From the NCBI GenBank assembly GCA_036768485.1, contig JAVLUZ010000151.1, positions 3,853,330 to 3,917,329 of the forward strand: a stretch of 64,000 nt of DNA, written 5' to 3'. The translations under genes were made by a program, and so were the position numbers. Every line of letters starts with the position of its first letter. Position 1 is the first letter of the stretch. Positions 33,501 through 45,325 of this stretch are shown one piece after another. The notes under the pieces were generated by a model, which worked only from the letters and a program-made list of their open reading frames with translations, was not told the origin of the DNA and ran no database searches. Source of the DNA: Mermis nigrescens. Its lineage: Eukaryota; Nematoda; Enoplea; Mermithida; Mermithidae.

Positions 33501-35180
33501 CCCCCGAGAAACCAAAACACCTCTCCCGAATTCGATTTTTGAAATTTTTTTTTGTCTTTTTCACAAGTTTTTGATGTTAATGGATAGTTCTCGATAAGAA
33601 ACGTTGAAAAATTGTTTTTTCCGCCATATCACTATTTTCAAGGCCATTTTTTGACCTTTGAAAAAATCTTGCACCCCACCCCCTCCCAGAACTTTGGTGG
33701 CGCCCACGTATGGTGGTCGCCACACATAACGAAAAATAAAATTAATATGGACATTCAAGTCTAAACATTTTCAATCAGATGCAAGAGCTTCAAAACGCGA
33801 TTGTGATCTAGAATTTATAATTCCAACCACACATTTAGAAATTGATTTTAATTTGATATCAGAAGTCCAGACTTAACACTAATGAACTAAATACTTAAGT
33901 TGGCTTTTAAAAACAATATTTTTTCAAATTTTACGCGTCTAAAATTAAAATTTCACTATGAAGTTTAGAGTTATTACATTTTTGATAATATAATATACGT
34001 ACAAAAACAATTTTTTAAAATTAAAATTTTGTAAAATTTCAAATTTTTTTTAACTTAAAACATTTTTTGAGGGATCATAAAATTAAGCTAAGACTAAATA
34101 TTAGAAAATAGCTCCTTCATTCGAACCAGCGTTATAAATTGGAAAAATATCGCTCATCTAATTTTAGAATTTAAATCGCAATTGTGCTGCTTTGTTTATA
34201 CCTGTAAAGTTTGGTTGAAAATGACAAAATTAAATTTCACATTAAAAATCCTCGATTAAACATAAGCGTGAGCTTTGATTTTATCGATTTATGCTTGCAA
34301 AAAAGCTTTGCCTTATTCCATTTCTTGCAATTAAACATCTTTCTGGATTTCCAAATGTCAATCAAGTCAAGTCGTAGATATTTTTCTAGCGAGAACGTTT
34401 TGAAGGTGCCTATAGAAAAACGTCTTTGGGTCGCTGAAGAGATGAGTGCAAGGTCATGCTATCGCCAATAAAGATGAGCATAAATTATGTAGGCGCATGC
34501 ATTAATTATAGTCTGTTTCCTATGACTCGGAAATGGGATACCGAAAATCAATACAATTCAAGGTTATTATCAAACAAGGAAGCATGTATTAGGAGCTATG
34601 TATAGGTACTTAGGTACCTATTAAAATTTAAATGACCCTTGCTATTTGCTCACTCAAAGTTCTATGACCTCATTTTTTGGTCTCTTTGAACTTCGACTTG
34701 AAGTTCTATAAAAGATCTGTCGAACTTCGATTTGCTCACTATCGAAGTTCTATAAAAGGTTTGTCGAACTTAGGCCGAACTTCGATTTGCACAACATCGA
34801 AGTTCTATTGAAGATTTGCAGCACTTCGTCTCGAAGTTAGACGAACTTTGATGTGCATTCTATCGAAGTTCTATTAAAAATTTATCGAACTTCGATTAGC
34901 GTCTTATCGATGTTCGACAGTCTTCTATAGAACTTCGATCAAAGTTATTTATCGAACTTCTATATAACTTCTTTGAAGTTCTTTGTCGAGCTTCTATAGA
35001 ACTTATGTGAAGTTCTTTATCGAACGTCTATAGAACTTCTTCGAAGTTCGACAGTCTTCCATAGAACTTCTATAGAACTTCTTCGAAGTTCTTTATCGAA
35101 CTTCTATAGAACTTCTTCGAAGTTCTTTATCGAACTTCTATAGAACTTCTATAGAACTTCTTTTAAGTTCTTTACTGAAC
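30585..35180. mobile_element. Foldback-type element with ~1-kb inverted arms
   Basis: The left arm at 30585-31590 is the inverted copy of 33895-34880, nearly identical over long blocks. Each arm contains GAACTTCGATA-type satellite at its outer side, then unique sequence, then AAAATTTTAATTTTAAA runs. The right arm continues outward into about 300 bp of satellite (TATAGAACTTCTTCGAAGTT units, 34880-35180) that the left side lacks. The 2.3-kb centre holds no transposase that I can see, and a cluster of MITEs has inserted there. A matched 86-codon frame in both arms differs at six codons, all amino-acid changing, so it is not a selected gene. Confidence 0.75.
33021..33712 (+). mobile_element. Cluster of three nested/abutting family A MITEs
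   Basis: Left ends CATACCTGGGCATGG, CATACCTGGGCGTGG and CATACCTGGGAGTGG occur at 33021, 33228 and 33464. Only one full right end (CGCCCACGTATG) closes the series at 33712. Each newer copy interrupts the right part of the previous one. The long open frames here on both strands are translations of the repeats. Confidence 0.75.
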
Positions 35181-35195
35181 CATGAATTAATACAA

Positions 35196-35925
35196 GACGC
35201 CTAAAACCTGTGAGAAGCAGAAGCCATAGATGTGCTTTAGATTGTATAAAGATTAAATATTAAGTATTTTCACCTCGCGTTTGGGATTGAGTATACAATA
35301 CTTAATTGTGAGATTTGGCGCGAAGTGTCAAAATTTTCGTGATCTCTTGCTAAGAAAAGCAAGGGTGGAAGGAAAAAATCATCCTCAAAATTTCATCTGT
35401 GGGGGGGGGCATGGCCCCTAATTTTCTGGATACGGGCCTGTAGGTATATGTACATACGTAGGTACCTTGTTTAGAATGATTTTAAATTATGAATATTTAC
35501 AACTCGTTTTTGTATTATTCATCTGCTTTTTAAAAGTATATGTAAGGAAAATTTTCCTTCAAAGCCTGCATTTAAACTTCTGATGAAATATTTCTATTGT
35601 AATCTATTTTATTCAAATTTTAACAACTTTGAAATTTGCTATTTCATTAATCTTTCATATTTTCTCGTTATACCTTCATTACTCGGCTTATTTGCTATTC
35701 TTTACTTTATAGATCCCTTTAGCGTCCTGCATTATCGTCAGTAATTTGATTCATCCGCCAGACAGTGGCTCCTGCTTAGAAGATTTGATAGCACTTTGTA
35801 CTCTCTAAATGTAATTAATTTTACTAGGTAAGTCAATTCGCATGAATTCTCCCTAACAATTTTTTCGAAGGGGTTGAAAGGGGGGAGATGATTTGAAAAT
35901 GTTGCACTTTTCACTACATTACTTA
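35196..35925. repeat. Left arm of a second inverted duplication
   Basis: Reverse complement of 44356-45325 minus an insertion. Shared blocks include GCAGAAGCCAT, CTAAGAAAAGCAAGGGTG, GGAAAATTTTCCTT and GAATTCTCCCTAACAATT. This arm has the uninterrupted (empty) site where the other arm carries a MITE. Confidence 0.8.
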
Positions 35926-36232
35926 TACGTTTTTCTCAATTTATTATTATCATTCAAAAATGTAGAACTTGGTTTATTTAAATTTTTGAATGTATTTCAT
36001 ATTATAATTGAATCTGTGTTAAAATAAGGCGACCCTGGGCCTGTGTATAATAGAAAGCCATAGTAAAGTACCGTACCATGTGTTGTATATGTCAATGACT
36101 ATTCCAATGTAGATAAATTTTTCCGACCATCTTTAAACATATTCAAACGTTATGTGCTCACTTAGATTATTACATGCTTACCCCCTAGCTCCCTCCCGCT
36201 CATCCTCCTATGTGCATATACATATATATATT

Positions 36233-37025
36233 CAGGCCTGTATCCAGGGGGCCTGCCCCTCCCAAATGGGAAAAAATTTTTCTTTTTCCTAAGGGTCCCC
36301 CAGAGGGAAAAATTAAAAATTGGCGAAATGCGTCTAAAACACCGCCAAAACAGGTTTTTAGCGTACTTTTGAGTAAGTAAACTCAAAATTTTCCCGCGCT
36401 TTGCGCCGGATTTCTTGTTTATGTATAGTTTTGTCTTCTAAACCGCTAAAAATCGTTCAAATTTGAGTTAGACATAACGAGCATGTCAACTTTTTTCTAG
36501 CGCTTTGCGCCGGATTCATTGTTTAGCTATAGTTTTGCCTTCTAGCTCACTCAAAACAGCTCAAATTTGAGGTTGACATGGGAAACATGAAATTTTTCCG
36601 GCGCTTCGCGCTGTATTTATTGTTTATATATGTTTTTTGTTTTCTAGCCCGCTCAAAACCGCTCAAATTTGAACTTGATATGCAGACTATGTCAATTTTT
36701 TCGGCCCTTGGCGCCGAATTATTCATTATCTGCATTGTTTTTCTCTGTAAAGCACAATGATTAAGTGCAAAGGCGAGAGATAAGAGATAATTAGTCGATT
36801 AAGTGATGAGAAATCAGCTTAAATGATAAATTTGCTGTATATCAATATGAAATAGAGTGAAAAATTTTTGAATTTTTCAAAATTTTTCTTCACCATCGTA
36901 TAGAGCTCACCGAGATACGCTCAAAACTGCCTTTATTTTCGCCTATCTCTTAATGGTTTTCGAGATATCTGGCCTCAAAAATTTTCGCCCCTCCCCCCCG
37001 AAATAAAATCCTGGATACAGGCCTG
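36233..37025. mobile_element. Family E element, 793 bp, with inverted ends
   Basis: Starts CAGGCCTGTATCCAGG and ends CCTGGATACAGGCCTG, perfect 16-bp inverted termini. Inside are four GGCGCTTYGCGC-like hairpins, each followed by a CGCTCAAAxxxGCTCAAATTTG repeat unit (about 120-bp period, 36390-36700). Flanking duplications do not match. Confidence 0.8.
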
Positions 37026-37262
37026 GTGCTGCCCATCTATGGTGGCAATTATGGCGTATAGGTATTGCACAGGCCCTGGCGAAATAGGCGGCCCAGAACA
37101 CCTCTATTTCATATAGTGAGGCACACATGGGCATGGTGGTGAGGGGGTGGGTATTATACGTGTAATGGCTCAAAATTTGGATACGAGTCTCCGGCATACA
37201 AGAGCATAAGGGGGTATTACCCCCTTTCCCTCGAGCTTTGAAAAACTGATAGCTATACAGCA

Positions 37263-37521
37263 ATTACGGCCGGAAAATCATTGCTGTATAGCCTTTTTTG
37301 CGCTCAGAAATGATGGATTAATAGCTATTTTAGTTAAAAAAGGCTATATAGCTATGTTTGTGAATCCAAAAAGGCTATGTAGCTAGTTTTTTGAGACCTG
37401 AAAAGCTGAAAAGCTATACAGCTAATCTTCTGACCCCAAAAGGACTATTGAGTAGACGTGTTCTTGACGGGGGTTTGAACCCCCAGAATGGCAGCTGACC
37501 CCCCATCAGAATGGTTGCAAG
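37263..37521. repeat. Low-complexity GCTATATAGC-type repeats
   Basis: Repeated phrases of the form AAAAGGCTATATAGCTA (37285-37450). Similar phrases recur at 38380-38420 and 38625-38780. No gene is seen. Confidence 0.4.
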
Positions 37522-37790
37522 CACACCTGGGCGTGGGGGGGGGGGTTTGGGGGTATGCAAACCGCCCTTGAGAAACCAAAATACCCCCCACAGAAATCAG
37601 AAATACCCCCAGAATTCAATTTTTTAATTTTTTTGTTCTTTTTTCTCGCAATTTTTAGATGCCAATAGATAGTGCTCGATGAGAAACGTCAAAAAATGGT
37701 GATCTCCTCGCCATACCACCATTCTTAAGACCATTTTTTGACCTTTGAAACATCTTGCACCCCCCAGAAATTTCTTGCTGCCCACGTATG
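37522..37790 (+). mobile_element. Family A hAT-like MITE, abutting the next copy
   Basis: CACACCTGGGCGTGGG to GCTGCCCACGTATG, with flanks GTTGCAAG and GTCGCAAC (6 of 8). The right flank is also the left duplication of the copy at 37799. Confidence 0.8.
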
Positions 37791-37798
37791 GTCGCAAC

Positions 37799-38044
37799 CA
37801 CACGATGGCGTGGGTTTGGGGGTTTAGGGGGTATGCACTCCCTAGAAATTGGAATATTCCCCAGAATTCAATTTTTGAAAATTTTTTTGCTTTTTCAGCG
37901 ATTTTTTTGATGCCATTGGATAATGCTCGATGAGAAACTTTGAAAAATGGTGTTTTTTCGCCATACGACCACTTTTAAGACCATTTTTTGACCTTTGAAA
38001 ATTTTTTCACCCTCCTCCCAGAATTTCGGTGCTGCCCACCTATG
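37799..38044 (+). mobile_element. Family A hAT-like MITE, perfect target duplication
   Basis: CACACGATGGCGTGGG to GCTGCCCACCTATG, perfect GTCGCAAC at 37791-37798 and 38045-38052. Confidence 0.88.
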
Positions 38045-39031
38045 GTCGCAACGCAACCCCTCAAGAATTGTCGATTTTTCGTAAGAGTTGCAAAAAGTGT
38101 GCCTTTTTAAGCGTTTTTAGCTCATTTTTGACTAAAAAATCTCAAATTTTCGGCGCTTCGCGCCATATACGCATTTTTGACCTATATTTTGCTCAATTTA
38201 CTCAATTTTTTCAAATTTTTCCTAAAATTTTTTTTTATGTTCTAGGAAGCACGAAAATTGTCTGAAACGTCAAAAAACAGTGTTTTTGACGTGCTCCCTT
38301 CAGTTTAAGCCCAGAAAATACTTTACAAATTGTTTGGGTCTGACCCCCAGAATTCCAATGCTGTACATGTATGCTATATAGCCGTTTTTACGAAGCACAT
38401 AGCTATCTAGCAATTTTTGGTTTTCACCTTCATCCTGAAAGTTTGACCTTGCGCACCTATGGTCTCCAGCCATTTTTAGGGAGGGTGGGGTAAATGACCT
38501 CTAATTTTTTGCTAAAAGCGGCCAAAAAGTATCTAGAAACAGACAAAAAATTCAATTTTTGTCTAAAAATCGGAGGAAGAGGGCCGAAAGTTTTCGGGTT
38601 TGCAGGGCGACCAACTTCGGGTTATATATCTATATACTATATAATAGTTTTTTGGACATAGAAAAATAGTTATTTAGGTTTTCTAAATTCAGAAAAATTG
38701 CTATATATAATCCTTTTGGACTCAGGGGGAAGCTGCTATGCAATACAGCCTTTCTAAATTCATCAAAATAGCGATATAGTCTTTTTGGACTCAAGGAAAT
38801 AATTTTTAAAATTTTTCTTGTTCTAGACTATGCAGCTTTCTCAGAAATGTTCAAAAATATTGATTTTGAAGCAATACTATAATTTTTTCACTGTGAAATC
38901 GTTTTTTCATAAATATAAGCTATCCTCAGATTTCTGATTTTCACCCCCCCCTCCGACTCAAAAATTCTTGAAGAGGAGGGCATACGCGTAACAGGGGGTT
39001 TTGGGGGCTCCCCCAACCAAAGCTGGATGTC

Positions 39032-39283
39032 CACACGTGGGCGTGGGGGAGTTGGGGGTATGCACCCCCAGAAGTTTGAATACCCTCCCAGATACCAAAA
39101 TACACCCCCCAGAATTCTGTTTTTGAGAAATCTTTTCTCCGCAATTTTTTTGATTTCAATGGATAGTACTTGATGAGAAACGTTGAAAAATGTTGTCTTT
39201 CCGCCATACCACCATTTTTAAGACCATTTTTTGACCTTTGAAAAATCTTGCAATCCCCAGAATTCTGGTGCTACCCACCTATG
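39032..39283 (+). mobile_element. Family A hAT-like MITE, perfect target duplication
   Basis: CACACGTGGGCGTGGG to GCTACCCACCTATG, perfect TGGATGTC at 39024-39031 and 39284-39291. Confidence 0.9.
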
Positions 39284-39291
39284 TGGATGTC

Positions 39292-40243
39292 CCCATATTC
39301 CTCCAAAGTCAGAAAATTTTGTACCCTTTTCCATCCCCCATTTTTGGCGAAAAACTTGCGTTTTTTTGGCATTCTATGATTGGAAATCGGAGAATTTTAT
39401 GAGCTTTATCGATAGAGCATGTTTGGAAACGTCAAAAAATGTACTTTATTTGTTGCCCTGGCGAACATATTCAAAAATATACGGTCACCAATTTTGAACC
39501 TTCCCCCTGAGAATCTTGCGTATGATAAGTACTTGCATAAGGGTAAGTACCTGCATAAGTACGTAGTTTTTCGAACATTTCAGATTGATGTAGCGCTTAT
39601 TTTTGCTCAATATTTTTCTTAAGTATTTATTTTCTTTTTATTAAGAAGTATTATTTCATTGGTTTTTTATTTTTTGGCAATGATCGTTCATAACCAGTTC
39701 TTGATTTATAGATCAATGACGTGACCGTGTGCTCTGATGGAACCCCTGATTGTTTGATTGATCGATCAATTCTACTTGGACACATTATGTAGTTACATAT
39801 TGTTTTATTTAATCAGCATTCTTGTTCGATGTTGTTTTGTAATAAAAGGTATGCATGTAGATTTTAAGATCACAATCGAATTCCGGAGGCTTTGGTGGAT
39901 TACAACCGGGAAATACGTCAAAAATTTAGCTATAGGGTCCAGCAATGGCCGATCTGGGGAGGGGTCAAAAAATGAGCTTTCTCAAGATCATGTCAAGAAC
40001 TGGTGAAATCGCTGTACTATGTACATACGTTATTGAATGATCTCTCGTCAATCGATTTTGAAGGATATAATCAATTTTCATCCATTCCTGGCCTTCATTT
40101 CATTTTGCTTCATCTTCCCAAGTAAATTTCGTCGATTCTCCATGCTGGGCAAGAACCCTAACCCTCCCACATGCACGTCTGGTCCATACCATCTTATGCC
40201 TATGCATGGTCTTTATGACTGTTCAGGTCTTAAGCTGTAGAGA
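39292..40243. other. Stretch with no supported gene
   Basis: AT-rich. Frames at 39758-40006 and 40037-40240 show no recognised motif or splice context that I trust. Confidence 0.4.
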
Positions 40244-40251
40244 GTCACAAG

Positions 40252-40473
40252 CATACGTGGGCAGCAAGAAAATTCTGAGGGGTGCAAGATTTTTTTGAAG
40301 GTCAAAAAATGGCCTTAAAAATGGTGGTATGGCAATAAAAACACCCTTTTCCGACGTTTCTCATCAAGCACTATCCATTGGCAACAAAAAATTTCGAAAA
40401 AAACGGAAAAAATTTCAAAAATTGAATTCTGGGGTGGCGGTGCATACCCCCAAACCCCCCACGCCCAGGTGTG
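40252..40473 (-). mobile_element. Family A MITE, first of a tandem pair
   Basis: CATACGTGGGCAGC to CACGCCCAGGTGTG, flanked by perfect GTCACAAG (40244-40251 and 40474-40481). Confidence 0.9.
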
Positions 40474-40481
40474 GTCACAAG

Positions 40482-40696
40482 CATACGTGGGCAGCACCGA
40501 CATTCTGGGTGATTGCAAGATTTTTCAAAGGTCAAAAAATGGTAGTATGGGGAAGAAAACCATTTTTCAACGTTTCTCATTGAGCACTACCCATTGGCAT
40601 CAAAAAATTGCAAAAAAAAACAAAAAATTCCAAAAATTGAATTCGGGGAGGGGTATTTTGGTTTCTGGGGGGTGCATACCCCCACGCCCAGGTGTG
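40482..40696 (-). mobile_element. Family A MITE, second of a tandem pair
   Basis: Same orientation and ends as the first. Flanked by the shared GTCACAAG at 40474-40481 and a third at 40697-40704. The two elements differ internally (for example a deletion around 40540), so this is not a simple recent duplication. Confidence 0.9.
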
Positions 40697-40704
40697 GTCA
40701 CAAG

Positions 40705-42385
40705 TACCTACATACATATGTAGCTTCAGCTCAGCTTTGGATTCCGCCTGATGTGGCCGCACATGGGCAGCAACCGGATTCTTGATGGGACAAAAATCAT
40801 TTAAAACGCCAAATATGCCCTAGTAGTTTTAAAAATGATTTTTGACGATGTTACACCATCGCGGCTCTCCAGAATTTGGCTGCCGATGTACGATTCTGAC
40901 TAGATATGCAGAAACCTTGCTTTACTTTTTTGAAGTTAGGTGGTACGCTTAATTAAACGCCTGCCTTACAATTCTTATACCCTACATAGGTTATGCAAGT
41001 ACATAAACATACATATGTACCTAACTTACCGTTTTAGCGTCACACCATCATAGTTCAATCGGATTAACGCTGAATTATGTTCAATGATAGCCATACATGG
41101 GCAGAGACTAAACTCTGGAAGGTATGGGTGGTGCAAAACTGGCAAAAAGTTGAAAATTCAGTTCCAATTTTTGGGGGTCTACGGATTCTTGGGGATTGTT
41201 AAACCCATGCCAATCAAAGAAGCAAACAAGATTGAAGTCCACCCACTGATTTCTTAGCTCAAGTCTCAATCAGCTGCATCCACCAAGAGAAGTCAATAAT
41301 TATAAAATGAACACAAATTCCTTAGTTTACCCAGTTTTCCACAGGCACATAGCTCTGGGAGGAATGGAAGGGTCCGGCGGACCAGACCCCCAAAATTCAG
41401 AAAAATCGGACTTTCTAAAGGTTATTTTGAGCTATTTTTGGACTTGGTCCGCCCAAAATTGGTATTGGTCCCCCAAAATAGGATGGCCAGCTACATGCGC
41501 CTGGTTTTCCAGACCACTCGATAGAGGTTACCGATTTGGAAAAAAATATGGAATTTCCCCAAATAGTTTTTGTCTCATACTTTATCTTCTAAAATTTTTG
41601 CACCTCGAGTTAATCAAGGAATGCATTTTTCGTGAAAAATTTTCAAGTAGAATGAACAACAACAATTCAAATTTCAAAACTTCAAAACTTAGCCAAAAAC
41701 ATTAAACAAATAAGAGAGGGAGCCTAAAAAGATCGAAGTGATTAATGGGTACAGAAATCGATTAAAGTAGGTTGTACATAAGTATGTACTTACAGTTGCG
41801 AGTTTGTATTAATGTAAAGCTGTTTATAAACAAACCCTCCTCAGCATACACATATTAACAAGAACTTGCAGACATATTTGTTACTAAAATAATCACACAT
41901 AAGCAATCCTGATCATCTCAAATTATCAAACGCTTTTGTAGGTCTATTATCAGCCGCATTTCAAACGGTCATAAGCGTGTTTATTCGAAACATAAGCCTG
42001 AAAAAGCAAATAAGAAACTTTGAATTAAATTTTCAAAATTTCTACTTTTCCATGCATTTTGAATACCAATAGATAGAGCTCAAAAAACAGTCGTTTCCGC
42101 CCCTACCATGAGCAGGACAACAGATTTTTTATCCGAAACGAGTGCTAAAAATTAAGATTTTCCCCTAAAACAGATGTTGTAATGTTGTTCAAAAATGCTT
42201 TAGAAACATATTTTTTGCTTTTTGGGATTCTTAGGAAAAGTATGGATAAATTTTATTTTGGAGGGGGCAACTACCAATTTGCCTCCCGGCTAAGGGCCTG
42301 GGAAGAGAAGGTATACTACTGTTATTGTATTATTTATATCGGTTGTTGTTAATATACAGATGGATGTAGGTTAAATTAAGTTATA
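40705..42385. other. Repeat-rich stretch with no supported gene
   Basis: Contains degraded family A pieces (CATACATGGGCAGAG at 41092; CAGAATTTGGCTGCC near 40875). The frame at 41307-41705 is proline/tryptophan-rich and lies in GGACCAGACCCCC-type repeat text that recurs, inverted in part, at 47890-48060. Confidence 0.4.
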
Positions 42386-42393
42386 CATATATG

Positions 42394-42777
42394 CAGGCCC
42401 GTATCTAGCATCCAGATAAGGGGAGGGGGCGGATTCAAAGTTAATTGGCTAATACGTTAGAAATTCCACAGGTGTAGCTAGTAAAAACCGCATTTTTTGA
42501 CGTTTTTCAAAATGCTATATTCATTAAGCGCACAAAATTCGAATTTTTCAAAAAACAATTTTCTTCCGTCTAAATAGGTTCTGAAAAGTATAATTCTTGC
42601 TTGCGCTTGAGACAAAACTATAGAAAATACTTCACATATGACGCAAAGCGCATAAAATTTGACGATTTTTGGGCAAACAGACGAATTTTTTCATTTTTCC
42701 GTGCAATATCCCACCTGCCTAAATTTTTTTACGCTTAAGGGGGAAGGCCGCCACCGCCCCCATCAAATACGGCCCTG
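42394..42777. mobile_element. Family E-related hAT MITE, 384 bp, perfect target duplication
   Basis: CAGGCCCGTATCTAG to AAATACGGCCCTG, flanked by perfect CATATATG (42386-42393 and 42778-42785). This copy shows that the CAGGCCYGTATC family also makes 8-bp duplications. Confidence 0.88.
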
Positions 42778-42785
42778 CATATATG

Positions 42786-44355
42786 TGTATAGTACATGCA
42801 ACAAGGGATAGGGAACCCAAATCAATTACAGTCAATCTTCACACCAAAACTTTGAGATTTTTCACCCAATTCCCCGGCCAACCATTCATCTTTATCAAAA
42901 ACTGCGCTTTTAGGTTATTTCCAGGTGCTTTTTTGACATTTTTATCTAAATATTGAAGCCCCCAAAAATAGCTTAATGCTCTCACTGCCAATATTACATG
43001 TCTGATATGTATGTTATTTTCTGTTACTTTTACGTTTGGCGTTTAGTTTATCTTAAAGAATAATCTTTTATAGTTTACTGTTATTTACATGTAGCGTAGT
43101 GCCACTGTTGTTATTGTTTGTTTTAGGTAGTTGTCTAATAGAATGTATAAGTTTATTCATTTACAATTCATACCTGATACTGCGCCAACAATCTAGACCA
43201 TAGTCCGCTAAAGACAATTCATGAAACGTGTAGTTCAAAAGCTAGATGTGCTGCGGGTCCGTTGATTTTCTAAAACAAAATTCAGTCATTTTACTTAAAA
43301 AAATCGATTAATAACAGTAGGATGCTATGCAACGATCTCGTCGATTTAAATTGTAAAAAATACTTTCGAAATTCTACTAAATCTTTTTCACTATAAAAAG
43401 GTACTGGATCGCTCAATTCTTGTATTGACCCCCCCCCCCATTTTTGTAAAATATCGAATTTGTGGGCTATTTTTAGACGTTTTATGGCCGTTTTTTACCA
43501 AAAATTGGAGGTCATATACCCCTCCCCCTAAAAATGGCCGGGACCCCCAAATTTTGAGCCGTTACATGTAAGTAAGTTATTATATTGAATATTGAACGAT
43601 TGAGTTGAATTTAATGACATCCACATTAATCAACAGCACGCGCTAATGTAGAAAAAATTTATTTTTTATATAAAACAGCCGAAAATTATCAGTTTTAAAA
43701 TTTGTAATATTTCGGAAAAACCTTGCACCAAAATTATTTTAAATTGAGGTATGCAAGGTAAAACAGGAAAAAACAGCTATTTAGCTTCTTAAGGCGACTT
43801 TTTGGACCTACATATTTACAGCTATTTTAAAAAATGTAGGGATACTGCCTTTTTCAAAATATCTTTTATGCACCGATTTGATCGCATCTGAGGCGAAAGA
43901 ATGAAAGGCAATAAATAAAATCTCGAATTGACAAAAACGTATAATTAATGTGGTGAAAAGCAGACATGTTCTTGTAGGGTGGGGTGGTTTGAGGGGTTTG
44001 ACTCCCCATAATGGCAACTGATCCCCAGAATATTCGATTTTTCAAAAATTTACAAAAATTTCCAAAAATTTGTAGAAAAGATGCTTTTTTAAGGGTGTTT
44101 GGCTATCTACTTGCTCAAGAGTCTAAAATTTTCGGCTTCCACTTTTTTTACTATATATTTAGTTCAATCTAGTTGATCTTTTTCAACCTTCTTTCGAAAT
44201 TTTTTTTGTTTTAATTTTCTAAAAAGAACGGGCATTGTCCGAAACATCAAAGAACAGTGTTTTTCACTCCTACCCATCCTTTTTTAGCCCCAAAAAGACA
44301 ATTTGTAAAAAACTTTTTGGGCCTGACCACCCAAAATTCTCATACTGTACATACA
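42786..44355. other. Gene-free repeat-derived stretch
   Basis: From about 43963 the sequence is a family D relative (ACATGTTCTTG, a CGGCTTCC variant of the GGCGCTTCG motif, and an end at ATACTGTACATACATAG). The remainder is AT-rich with no gene. Confidence 0.4.
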
Positions 44356-45325
44356 TAGTGAAAAGTGCAACATTTTCAAATTATCTTTCCCCTTTCAACC
44401 ATAGGTGGGCAGCACCGAAATTCTGGGGTGGTAGGGGAGGGGTGAAAAAATTTCAAAGGTGAAAAAATGGTCTTAAAAGTGGTCGTTTGGTGAAAAAACA
44501 TTATTTTTCGACGTTTATCAACAAGCACTATCAAATGGCATCAAAAATCGCTAAAAAAAGCAAAAAAAATTTCAAAAATTTAATTCTGGGGGGTATTTTG
44601 ATTTCTGGGGGTATTTCAACTTCTGGGGGGTGCATACCCCCCAAACCCCCCTTCGAAAAAATTGTTAGGGAGAATTCATGCGAATTGACTTACCAAGTAA
44701 AATTAGTTACATTTAGAGAGTACAAAGTGCTGCTTCTATCAAATCTTCTAAGCAGGAGCCACTGTCTGGCAGATGAATCCAAATTACTGACGATAATGCA
44801 GGACGCTAAAGGGATCTATAAAGTAAAGAATAGTAAATAAGCCGAGTTATGATGGTATAATGAGAAAATATGAAAGAGGAATGAAATAGCAAATTTCAAA
44901 GTTGTTAAAATTTGAATAAAATAGATTAAGATAGAAATATTTCATCTGAAGTTTAAATGCGGGCTCTGAAGGAAAATTTTCCTTACATATACTTTTAAAA
45001 AGCAAATGAATAATACAAAACGAGTAGTAAATATTCATAATTTAAAATCATTCTAAACAAGGTACCTACGTATGTACATATACCTACAGGCCCGTATCCA
45101 GAAAATTAGGGGGCCATGTCCCCCCCACAGATGAAATTTTGAGGATGATTTTTTCCTTTCACCCTTGCTTTTCTTAGCAAGAGATCACGAAATTTTTGAC
45201 ACTTCGCGCCAAATCTCACAATTAAGTATTGTATACTCAATCCCAAACGCGAGGTGAAAATACTTAATATTTAATCTTTATACAATCTAAAGCACATCAA
45301 TGGCTTCTGCTTCTCGCAGGTTTTA
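44356..45325. repeat. Right arm of the second inverted duplication, with a MITE insert
   Basis: Reverse complement of 35196-35925. The extra about 255 bp at 44400-44654 is a family A element. The arms differ by scattered substitutions and are 8.4 kb apart. Confidence 0.8.
44400..44654 (-). mobile_element. Family A MITE inserted in one duplication arm
   Basis: Begins CATAGGTGGGCAGCACC after CTTTCAAC. The usual CACGCCCAGGTGTG end is missing, stopping at CCCCAAACCCCCC. The other arm (about 35870) reads straight through the site, proving insertion after the duplication followed by terminal loss. Confidence 0.82.

Noticed and set aside
32891..33520. Long overlapping open frames on both strands
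   Set aside because: They are translations of family A MITE copies. The same peptides recur wherever that repeat occurs (for example 14610-14918, 49320-49676, 50360-50755).
34211..34471. 86-codon frame repeated in both foldback arms (31009-31269 minus, 34211-34471 plus)
   Set aside because: The six base differences that separate the two copies inside the frame all change an amino acid. Protein selection would leave mostly silent changes, so the frame is open by chance.
41307..41705. 132-codon open frame
   Set aside because: Lies in dispersed repeat text (GGACCAGACCCCC type) with relatives at 47890-48060, with no domain.
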